The notes under the pieces: model-generated
What the model was told of the DNA's origin: nothing
Databases searched by the model: none
What the model saw: the letters and a program-made list of their open reading frames with translations, nothing else
Origin: Bordetella parapertussis
GTDB lineage: Bacteria; Pseudomonadota; Gammaproteobacteria; Burkholderiales; Burkholderiaceae_B
Direction of reading: 5' to 3'
Assembly: GCA_945862495.1 (NCBI GenBank)
Contig: CAMAYM010000060.1
Location: forward strand, 1 to 16,536
Length of the DNA: 16,536 nucleotides
Part shown: in pieces, positions 8,633 through 15,860 of the stretch
How positions within the stretch are numbered: position 1 is the first letter of the stretch
How the letters are laid out: the number at the start of each line of letters is the position of its first letter
Program-made: the position numbers and the translations under genes

Positions 8633-10021
8633 TCAACCTTTTGTGACGACAATGGAGGCGCGCAAACCCACAGGTGCTTGTGGCCAATAAAAAGAAATTG
8701 CGCCACTTTCCTCGATCTTTTCCCAACCCTCGCTCATTTGCTCCACGCGGAAGTAGCGCGCATTAGACCTGCGCGGCAAGCCTTGTGGAGGTCCCGGCAG
8801 TTCAATTAACTCAATGCCCGGTAACGCATGATCAATAAGGTCGGTAATCACTGCGCTGGCAGCCAATCTTGCAATGCCAAGCAACTCACCGACTTCAACA
8901 TCCTTCACAGTTTCAGACTGAAGGATGAGGTAAAAACGGTGACGATTACCAAAATAATCAAAGGGTATCGAACCACTAAACACTTCACCCTGTGGGGTTA
9001 ACGTGACATTAAACTCAGGCCCGACTGCAATTTCAGAAAGGAGTTGGGAGATGATGTCTCGTGCTTTTGTAAAACATGCCCCCAGCGACTGATGGTCATA
9101 AGGGGGCAAGCCATCCTCTCGGCCGAGCAGCCTGCCATAGACATCGAACCGATGAGAGAAAGTGCTCAATTCTCCTACACATTGACGCAGCTGCCCATAC
9201 ACATTCCATGGATGGACGTTGCTGACTTCAAGCAAATGCGTCAGGGCAGGTACGTTTCGATTAAAGACTTGAACGGCTTGCATCATCATCAGAAAATTAG
9301 CATCCAAGTCTTCGGCATTTACGCCGCGCGGGCTTTTGTACTCTTCGAGTTGGCGAAGTCGCCCGAGCATGTCATCACGAATGTCTTTGACAACATTGGT
9401 TAAAAACTGAGAAGCACCCATGCAAACTGCTGGTGGAACATGATGGGCCGCGACGCGAACTTGAACACCATCTAGAGACAAGCGTGTTAAGGGAATGACT
9501 TCGTAGTCATCTAGACCCGCTAGTTCTGTTTCAAATACTAAGCGTGCATTATGCATGATCGTCGGCATCAAGGCTTGACTAGTATTAGAGTAATAGTCAG
9601 CTACTTCGTCTGGATTGGACAGTGATGCAAAGCGCGTACGAACCTCAGTGGCTTGTGGCATTGAGTCCACCACGGTTACGTTAGCTTGGCTGACAGAGAA
9701 GCGTCTTAATGCAATGTAGACGTTTAAAGGTAGTTCTGGATCGGCCCAGCTTTTGTCAAAAGATCGAGCAGCAATCACTGTATTGCCCGGATATTCGAGG
9801 TAGGTTTGGTCGGGTAAAAGTATTTTTAACGTACGAATTTCAACAATGCGATTACCAAGCGCAGATTCCGCGACTTCAAGTCGCTCTAATCCCCATGGAA
9901 ATGGGTTAAGCATTCGCACAAAAGGCTCGCGATTAAAACGCTGATGCATTTCCAGTTGCTGAAAATGCTGAGGCTGTAAAAATAGCCCATGGTGCCAATA
10001 AATGCTCTGCTTTATATTCAT
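8633..10021 (-). CDS. tssK: TssK T6SS baseplate protein
   Basis: A 462-residue cytoplasmic protein that links the T6SS baseplate to the membrane complex TssL/TssM. Seen: the N-terminal family signature Y-W-H-H-G-L-F-L-Q-P-Q-H-F-Q, a long shell region, and the C-terminal head domain with RYFRVE, SEGWEKIEESGAISFYWP and a closing A-S-I-V-V. The length fits the family (about 440-460). I chose ATG at 10021-10019; an in-frame TTG three codons upstream (10030) is possible but has no better ribosome binding site. It is the first gene of the minus-strand arm, and its stop lies one base before tssL. A tssJ gene is usually found near tssK but is not seen on either side here. Confidence 0.96.
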   Translation of the reverse strand: MNIKQSIYWHHGLFLQPQHFQQLEMHQRFNREPFVRMLNPFPWGLERLEVAESALGNRIVEIRTLKILLPDQTYLEYPGNTVIAARSFDKSWADPELPLNVYIALRRFSVSQANVTVVDSMPQATEVRTRFASLSNPDEVADYYSNTSQALMPTIMHNARLVFETELAGLDDYEVIPLTRLSLDGVQVRVAAHHVPPAVCMGASQFLTNVVKDIRDDMLGRLRQLEEYKSPRGVNAEDLDANFLMMMQAVQVFNRNVPALTHLLEVSNVHPWNVYGQLRQCVGELSTFSHRFDVYGRLLGREDGLPPYDHQSLGACFTKARDIISQLLSEIAVGPEFNVTLTPQGEVFSGSIPFDYFGNRHRFYLILQSETVKDVEVGELLGIARLAASAVITDLIDHALPGIELIELPGPPQGLPRRSNARYFRVEQMSEGWEKIEESGAISFYWPQAPVGLRASIVVTKG

Positions 10022-10216
10022 AGAACCCAAATGCTATGGATAGAACGCTTAATCAAAACATTGGATGCATGTCAACTTGAACGCAAGTAAGACACTTTTA
10101 ATCATCTAATGTAATACTGAAAAAACGAGGGGGTATTTTTTGCGTTTACGACTTACTTTGCGCTTATACTCGGTAATGCATTTTACATAACTAGATTGAA
10201 AACTCAGGTAAAAATT

Positions 10217-10234
10217 GAAAACATCTAGGTTTTC
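10217..10234. promoter_or_regulatory. Short dyad, possible operator
   Basis: GAAAAC (10217-10222) and GTTTTC (10229-10234) form an inverted repeat with a 6-base centre. It lies midway between the divergent tssK and vgrG genes. The arms are short and lie in AT-rich sequence, so chance is a real alternative. Confidence 0.25.
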
Positions 10235-10371
10235 TTAGCCCAGCGCTTCTTTAGATTTTTCTGCGCTTGTGCCCTATAAGTTTCATTTTACCCACCATAT
10301 CATTTATTCTCGATGATGAAGTCACGAATTGCGAGATATGGGAATGTTAGTTATTTGTAATTAAAAGACAG

Positions 10372-10400
10372 TTACAAGCTTAAATTTTAGTAATTAAAAT
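10372..10400 (+). promoter_or_regulatory. Candidate sigma-70 promoter for vgrG
   Basis: TTACAA (10372-10377, poor -35) and TAAAAT (10395-10400, good -10) are separated by 17 bases, and the start codon is about 38 bases downstream of the -10. The spacing is ideal but the -35 is weak and the region is AT-rich, so this is only a candidate. Confidence 0.3.
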
Positions 10401-10438
10401 GATATCTTAAAATGACCAAATCTGTCTAAGGAATCAAT

Positions 10439-12013
10439 ATGGCGGTGACTGATTCAACCGAAAAACTGCGCTTCGAACTGAAGATCGAGTCTAGGCAGCA
10501 AGATACGTTCTATGTCACCGAGGTTCAAGGATCTGAAGCCATATCTGAGCCCTATTGGTTCAAAGTCATTTTTGCAAGCAAAAATATTGATTTGCAAGCT
10601 GATGAGCTTTTGTTGCAATCCGTCATGCTGAAGGTCTTTACGTCTGACGCACAGCAATCAGCACAGTATTCTGGGCTGATTTTTGAGTTTTCAATGTTAA
10701 AGCGCGTCAACGACTATGTGCTTTACGAACTCGAGTTTAGGCCAAGGTTGTGGAAGCTTTCGTTTAACCGCATAACTGATGTCTACTGCGAAGAAAAAAA
10801 TATACCGGAGATCGTTGCGCAAAAACTCTTGGCGTCGGGTATTAATTCCGAGCGCTTCGAGCAACGTTTAAAAGATCCTTCTGTTTATCGTAAACGTTCG
10901 TTTATTTGTCAATTTTACGAGACAGATTTGAACTTCATCTCTAGATACATGGAGGCCGAGGGAATCTATTATTTTTTTGATCAGACGACAGAGTTTAATG
11001 AGAAGCTTGTCATGATTGACTATCGGCTAGGTGTGCCTGATACCAAGAAAAAGCTTTACTTTTTTGATGTTCAGGACATGCCCACCGAGATGCAAGATAA
11101 TCGAGTCACGCAAATATCGTCTACCAAAAAAGTCATGCATGCCAAAATCGTGATGCAAGATTTTAACTATCGTAAAGCCAATCTTGAGGAGTCCTTAAAA
11201 GGTGAGGTTGATGTTGACGCGCGCGGCATCGGCACCTCTATGTATTGGGGTTACAACTTGCGCTCCCCAGGCGATGCTGCCCGTCTAGCAAAAATTAGAA
11301 AAGAAGAACAGCTCTGCGATCAACTCACGGTAAGAGGCGCCAGCACTGCAATCGGCGTGAGAACTTGTCACATTGTCTCTGTGGATCGGCACTTTCAACC
11401 CTCTTTAAATAAAGATTATCTTGTTACTGCCGTCAAACACAAAGGCACGCAGTCATTTTCGTGGCTAAACGCGCAAGTTGGTGAAGTCGGTGCTCAGACA
11501 TCGACTGGTACCACATACACCTGTGAGTTTTCTGCCTGTGACGGCACTCTTGAGTACCGGGCTAAACGTAAGTCCCGCTGGCCCTTTATTGCCGGGACAC
11601 TAAGCGGTATTGTGGACGACGAGGGGAGTGGCGAGTATGCTCAACTAAACGAATACGGCCAATATAAAGTTCAACTGCTGTTTGACATGACCTCCAAAGG
11701 CGCGAATCGCGGCTCTTCTTGGCTGAGGATGATGAGCCCCTATTCAGGACAAGGGCATGGGATGGCGTGGCCTTTACTCAAAGGCACTGAGGTTATCATT
11801 GGCTTTATGGGCGGCGACCCCGATCAGCCTATTATTTTAGGTGCGGTACCGAACTCGGAGAATCCGAATGTCATAAACGCCAACAACTCACATCTTGGCG
11901 GGTTTCAATCAAAATCCGGTAACTACATGGTGCTGAATGACAGGGATGGAGAGCAGGGCGTTCATATGTGGTCGCCAGGCAGCAACACACATTTCTACAT
12001 CGGTAAATTTTAA
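10439..12013 (+). CDS. vgrG: VgrG (TssI) T6SS spike protein, short form without needle
   Basis: A 524-residue VgrG, the trimeric spike that tips the Hcp tube. Seen: a phage gp27-like N-terminal part (RFELKIESRQQDTFYVTEVQG opening region, YRKRSFICQFYETDLNFISRYMEAEGIYYFF-type block at about 150-180) and the gp5-like OB-fold (about 384-478) with NEYGQYKVQLLFD, SSWLRMMSPYSGQGHGMAWP and GGDPDQPIILGAVPN. The protein ends about 45 residues after the OB-fold, where most VgrGs continue into a long triple-stranded beta-needle. The missing part seems to be in the next gene, which is in the same frame beyond one TAA codon. ATG 10439 has AAGGA six bases upstream. It is the first gene of the plus-strand arm. 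Confidence 0.96.
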   Translation: MAVTDSTEKLRFELKIESRQQDTFYVTEVQGSEAISEPYWFKVIFASKNIDLQADELLLQSVMLKVFTSDAQQSAQYSGLIFEFSMLKRVNDYVLYELEFRPRLWKLSFNRITDVYCEEKNIPEIVAQKLLASGINSERFEQRLKDPSVYRKRSFICQFYETDLNFISRYMEAEGIYYFFDQTTEFNEKLVMIDYRLGVPDTKKKLYFFDVQDMPTEMQDNRVTQISSTKKVMHAKIVMQDFNYRKANLEESLKGEVDVDARGIGTSMYWGYNLRSPGDAARLAKIRKEEQLCDQLTVRGASTAIGVRTCHIVSVDRHFQPSLNKDYLVTAVKHKGTQSFSWLNAQVGEVGAQTSTGTTYTCEFSACDGTLEYRAKRKSRWPFIAGTLSGIVDDEGSGEYAQLNEYGQYKVQLLFDMTSKGANRGSSWLRMMSPYSGQGHGMAWPLLKGTEVIIGFMGGDPDQPIILGAVPNSENPNVINANNSHLGGFQSKSGNYMVLNDRDGEQGVHMWSPGSNTHFYIGKF

Positions 12014-12037
12014 TGCCCATTAACGTCGAGCGATATT

Positions 12038-13309
12038 ATGAGCGATAGCTACAAACCTGTTAATTTAGGTTCCGGTATCTTTCAGTGGACTGAAGGCACG
12101 TCCTACAAAACCTCTTTGGGTGGAAGCTTTACGACCTCTGTCGGACAAACGACTGCCTTAGCCGCTGCCATAGACAATAAAATGACGTTGGGTACAGCCA
12201 ATAGCCTGAAATGGGCTGCTGAGACTGCTGTAACATTTGGAGCAAAATACGAATATAAGGATGTTGCGGAAATTGATTTCAAAAAAGGATCAATTTCTAT
12301 ACTCGAGCATTCAGGGGCGCGTTGCCTTCATCTTTTTCAGGCCTCGGCGGGTCTTGGCACTATCCAAGAAGGCGCATTTGAAGCGCAGCGTGCTGCGGCT
12401 AAGACTGCCATGAAAGTGCTCGTTGCAGTTGATGTTCTCCTAGCGGTTTCAACCATCGCGATGTCAGGTCTTGGCACGGGGTTCGGTAACGGTGCCGCAC
12501 CGGGTAGCGCTAATGCCATTGGTTACAGCGTAACGGGTGCATCAACGCTACTCTCTCTTGCGCCCGTCCTTGGGGTGTTTTGCTCGGGCTTTCTCAAGGA
12601 CAAAGAAACACTCACCAAACCGACAGTATGGAATCCCAACGCCATCCTACAGGCATCGTCAGAAAAGGGGGTGTTTATTGGGTCAGCACCAGATGTTGGC
12701 GTGGTGCCTGCTCGTGTTGCATCGTATATCAATCTAGACAGTACCGGTACCAACTGGACTGTTTTCGAAGACAATATCCTGGGACCGATTTTAATAGGCG
12801 AAGATGTCGGCTTGCTTGAAAAGCAAGAGCACATTATTGGTTACATGCCGACTAATATGCAAATTAAAAGCTCTGTGCAGATGGCGCCCGAAACTTTAGA
12901 CATATCGACAGGCTATCTCACACTAAACGGCCTGACTGGCCCGGGATCACTTCTTCGGGAGGGTACAAATTTTAAGGCACTGTTTGCTGGCATTGATCTG
13001 ACTGCCCAAATTGCACCGGGTGTTAAAGTCCCACTCAACGCATCTCTAGTGTTGTCAGCAAGTCCGGAACCATCCGCTAAACTAAGTGCAGGCATCGAGC
13101 CAACCTTATCTAGTCTCGAAGCGACAGCGCAAGATTTGACCCTAAAGTCAGGCCCCACTTCCTTGAAGCTCAACGCAAGCAGTGCTACTTTGAGTTCCAT
13201 GTCAGCTAAGGTGGTTGCTCGGGCAAGTTTGGCACTAAACGGTATGGAAGTAAAGATATCGGGTGTATCAGGTGTGACAATAAACGGTACGCTGATTCGA
13301 CTTGGATAA
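12038..13309 (+). CDS. VgrG needle-like protein with two hydrophobic segments
   Basis: A 423-residue protein I do not recognise as a named family. Its two ends resemble the beta-repeat tail of VgrG proteins: the N-terminus (about 1-95) has short T/S/G-rich strands such as FQWTEGTSYKTSLGG and AAETAVTFGAKYEYKD; the C-terminus (about 355-423) has repeating short strands ending KISGVSGVTINGTLIRLG. Between them lie two hydrophobic stretches (about 123-144 and 162-186), which could be membrane segments or a buried helical insert. It starts 24 bases after the vgrG stop and in the same reading frame, and the eight intervening codons contain no other stop. It may therefore be a split-off VgrG needle, a tip protein or an effector. 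The ribosome binding site is weak, which fits coupled translation. No PAAR motif is seen. Confidence 0.8.
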   Translation: MSDSYKPVNLGSGIFQWTEGTSYKTSLGGSFTTSVGQTTALAAAIDNKMTLGTANSLKWAAETAVTFGAKYEYKDVAEIDFKKGSISILEHSGARCLHLFQASAGLGTIQEGAFEAQRAAAKTAMKVLVAVDVLLAVSTIAMSGLGTGFGNGAAPGSANAIGYSVTGASTLLSLAPVLGVFCSGFLKDKETLTKPTVWNPNAILQASSEKGVFIGSAPDVGVVPARVASYINLDSTGTNWTVFEDNILGPILIGEDVGLLEKQEHIIGYMPTNMQIKSSVQMAPETLDISTGYLTLNGLTGPGSLLREGTNFKALFAGIDLTAQIAPGVKVPLNASLVLSASPEPSAKLSAGIEPTLSSLEATAQDLTLKSGPTSLKLNASSATLSSMSAKVVARASLALNGMEVKISGVSGVTINGTLIRLG

Positions 13310-13320
13310 GCGAGTGTCTT

Positions 13321-14355
13321 ATGCGTATTAGCCAACCCACCAATTGTGAGGTCACTACTAAAATCCTGAATCGGCTTTCAGGACGGTTTGAGGTATCGGT
13401 TGCCCTTTTTCAGGTATTTTCAATATTGCCAGGGCAAGCAGATCCAGACGATCCTAAAATCTTTTGGGCACTAGCTAAAAAACACGGCTTGATACAAGGC
13501 TTGGACGAAGGATTTCCCAAGTCACGTGGTGAGTTTGTTTGCTTTGGGCTTGCCTTCCCGCCAGCCGAGTTGAAATCTGGCCCGTTTAGCGTCTCTGTGA
13601 GGGTTGAAGAGCATCAACGTAAACTGGCTGTATTTGGCGAGCGTGATTTTGGCATTTTTGGCGGTATCCGCGAGGTGAGTGCTTGTTCAGGGCCCGTTGC
13701 AATCAGTCCTGAAAATGCGTTTGGTGGTAAAGATTATGCCGAAAACCCCGCAGGTATCGGTTGGCAAGCTAAAGTTGGCGATAAAGTTCCACAAGTCGAG
13801 GATCCAGATGACCTGCTTGACGGTCCTGCGCGCGCTGCCTTTCCAGCTGGGTTTTGGCCACTATCGGCCGCATCGACATTACGCAAAAAGCACTTTGGAG
13901 CTTTTGATGATAAGTGGTTGCAGCGTGAGTGGCCTTCATTTCCTCAGGACACGCACCTCGATTTTTTCCAAACTGCTCCCGAGAAGCAGCGTTTGAATTC
14001 GCATTTCAAAGGTAATGAAGTCTGCGAAATCACCAATATGAATGAGCAGGTTCCTCTGCTGCGTTTTAATCTACCGAAAAAACAGGCTCGCTGTGTGTTT
14101 CGCCAAAGTGAGGATCAAGGTATTTTTCACGGATGGCGAGAATCCCCCATGGTGGCTGAGACGCTCTACTTATTTCCCAATGAAGGAATTGCTGCAATGT
14201 TGCACCGTTCCGTCATTCATACTTATCGCGCAGATGCGTTAGATATTCAGGACGTTTTACTTGCTCTAGAGGAGCCCGGCGAGAAGCAACCAGCTGAAGG
14301 GATGATACTGCAGCTGTTTAAGTCCCAATTGCTAGACATCATTTCGGCAGAATAA
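13321..14355 (+). CDS. DUF2169 family T6SS accessory/adaptor protein
   Basis: A 344-residue cytoplasmic-looking protein with no signal peptide or membrane segment. Seen: the DUF2169 signatures SPENAFGGKDYAENPAGIGW (about 129-148), FPAGFWPLS (175-183), HFGAFDDKWLQREWPSFPQDTHLDFFQTAPEKQ (about 191-223), and a C-terminal LDIQDVLLALE segment. DUF2169 proteins sit in vgrG loci, and one in Agrobacterium is reported to be needed to load a DNase effector on VgrG, so an adaptor or chaperone role is likely by family. It starts 11 bases after the needle-like gene. Its TAA stop is followed directly by the ATG of the pentapeptide gene in the same frame. Which neighbour it loads cannot be told from sequence; the needle-like or pentapeptide proteins are the candidates. 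Confidence 0.9.
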   Translation: MRISQPTNCEVTTKILNRLSGRFEVSVALFQVFSILPGQADPDDPKIFWALAKKHGLIQGLDEGFPKSRGEFVCFGLAFPPAELKSGPFSVSVRVEEHQRKLAVFGERDFGIFGGIREVSACSGPVAISPENAFGGKDYAENPAGIGWQAKVGDKVPQVEDPDDLLDGPARAAFPAGFWPLSAASTLRKKHFGAFDDKWLQREWPSFPQDTHLDFFQTAPEKQRLNSHFKGNEVCEITNMNEQVPLLRFNLPKKQARCVFRQSEDQGIFHGWRESPMVAETLYLFPNEGIAAMLHRSVIHTYRADALDIQDVLLALEEPGEKQPAEGMILQLFKSQLLDIISAE

Positions 14356-15846
14356 ATGAATATGGAAACCCAAATCAATGTTGTTGGTTCTGGCAACTCG
14401 AACGACATAAACATTAACCCCTACAGTCGAACTACCAAAGCAGGTGCTGTGCGGTTATCGACTGATTTTGAGTATGTCCTGACCCAAACGGGTTTGAGTC
14501 AGGACGCCATCGCGACTATTCGAAGCGCCATTGATCCGTTTGATGCGCTCGCCGTGGCGTTAAAAAAACAGGTGCATAAAGCGCGTGAAGAATACGAAGA
14601 GGCGGTGAGGAAAAGTGGATTAACTGAGCAGGAGTATCTGAACGCGCTCAAGAAATTTCCGACAGTGGATGCAGCGATGCAAAAAGCGGATCTCTCGGCT
14701 GGCCTCGGTGTTGGAATTAGCGCCATGGCTGATTTTGTTGACACTATGATTGATATGCTCAAGCGGCAATCGACTGAGAGTTTTTTTCCTCAGAAAGCCA
14801 CTGTGGCCCCTAGTGACTCCGAAAAGTCCCTCGGCACAGCAAGTCCAGATATGGTTGCCTTGGTAGAAGAGCGCAAAAAGGATCCCACTCAATTTGTGGG
14901 TATGAATCTTTCTGGTCTGAACCTAAGTGGTCTAGCACTGGCTGGACTGGACTTTACTGACTCGATCTGTGAAGCAACAGATTTTAGAAACTGCGACCTT
15001 CAGGGTGCGTGCTTCAAAGGTGCAACGCTGACGGATGCCCAAATGCAGGGTACACAGATGATGGGCACTGACTTAACTGGGTCGATTGCGTCAGGAGCTA
15101 TTTTTGACGGAGCCGACTTCACCAAGGCAAATCTAAGTCAAGCAAATCTTATTGATTGTTCTTTGAGGTCTGTACATTTTGACCAAGCGGTGCTTGAGCA
15201 AACGCAGTTGGATCAAAGTGATATGACCGGCGCGACATTTGTGGCCGCACAATGCAAACAAATGTCTGCCTGCGAGGCTCTGTTCGACGGCTGCGATTTC
15301 ACTGAGGCTCAGCTAGATCAAACGGACTTTATGAAGACTACGTTGAAAAATTGCCGGTTTGACCGTACGACTGGGCAACGCACAGAGTTCAGCGGGGCGA
15401 TGCTCACTGACGTACAGTTTAGCGGCGCTTGCTTAAAAGACTGCACGGCGATGCTAAAAGCAAGTTTTGCGTCTTGTGTCTTTGACCAATGTGAACTTGA
15501 GGGCCTGAACTGGACATCAGCGCAGTTGCATCACACTGCGTTCAATCTATGTTCTTTAGGTGCAAGCGACTTTAGTTCTGGGGATTTCAAGCAAGTCTCA
15601 TTTTCAAAGTCTAAAGTAAAAAATGTCTCATTTTTTAGCTGCACACTTGAAGGTGTCACGTTTAGCCAGAACAATTTAATGGAAGCCAGTTTTCATGGCG
15701 CGAAGTTAAAGGCGTGTTCGCTTGTTGGCAATAATCTATTCGGTGCGAATTTTATTGAGACGGGTTTTGATGAGAACACTAGTCTGCAAGGCAATGTGAC
15801 GCTCAACACGATTCTTGTGCATCGTGGCTATCCAACGGAAAAATAG
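14356..15846 (+). CDS. Pentapeptide-repeat protein with unique N-terminal domain
   Basis: A 496-residue protein. Residues about 1-180 are not repeats: a polar N/S-rich start, then charged helices (about 36-140, including KKQVHKAREEYEEAVRKSG, possibly coiled coil) and a linker rich in P, S and T. From about 181 to 480 runs a long pentapeptide array of the A(D/N)LXX type (VGMNLSGLNLSGLALAG, DFTDS, DLQGA, DFTKANLSQANL, later more divergent), which folds into a square right-handed beta-helix. Many repeats use C or Q in place of A, so the array is degenerate. ATG 14356 follows the DUF2169 stop with no gap; a second ATG lies two codons on. The role is unknown: pentapeptide proteins in DUF2169 loci are often thought to be T6SS-associated, but no enzymatic domain is visible here. 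Confidence 0.93.
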   Translation: MNMETQINVVGSGNSNDININPYSRTTKAGAVRLSTDFEYVLTQTGLSQDAIATIRSAIDPFDALAVALKKQVHKAREEYEEAVRKSGLTEQEYLNALKKFPTVDAAMQKADLSAGLGVGISAMADFVDTMIDMLKRQSTESFFPQKATVAPSDSEKSLGTASPDMVALVEERKKDPTQFVGMNLSGLNLSGLALAGLDFTDSICEATDFRNCDLQGACFKGATLTDAQMQGTQMMGTDLTGSIASGAIFDGADFTKANLSQANLIDCSLRSVHFDQAVLEQTQLDQSDMTGATFVAAQCKQMSACEALFDGCDFTEAQLDQTDFMKTTLKNCRFDRTTGQRTEFSGAMLTDVQFSGACLKDCTAMLKASFASCVFDQCELEGLNWTSAQLHHTAFNLCSLGASDFSSGDFKQVSFSKSKVKNVSFFSCTLEGVTFSQNNLMEASFHGAKLKACSLVGNNLFGANFIETGFDENTSLQGNVTLNTILVHRGYPTEK

Positions 15847-15860
15847 ATAAGGGGAATTTC

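Larger units (their letters stand above)
10022..10438. other. AT-rich divergent intergenic region between tssK and vgrG
   Basis: About 417 bases separate the divergent starts of tssK and vgrG. The stretch is visibly richer in A and T than the genes, and I see no convincing coding region, tRNA or terminator. It should contain promoters for both arms. A -10-like TATACT lies near 10170, but I could not pair it with a well-spaced -35. I found no clear sigma-54 (GG-N10-GC) site on the plus strand by eye. Confidence 0.7.

Noticed and set aside
8632..8706. Longer TssL start giving 25 extra residues
   Set aside because: The extension lies inside the tssK 3' end. The ATG at 8631 has a better ribosome binding site and gives the normal DotU N-terminus.
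10022..10030. TTG start three codons upstream for TssK
   Set aside because: No better ribosome binding site, and the family signature begins right after the ATG at 10021.
10022..10438. Possible small gene or CRISPR-like repeat in the divergent intergenic region
   Set aside because: No regularly spaced repeats and no reading with a ribosome binding site and credible length; only AT-rich sequence.
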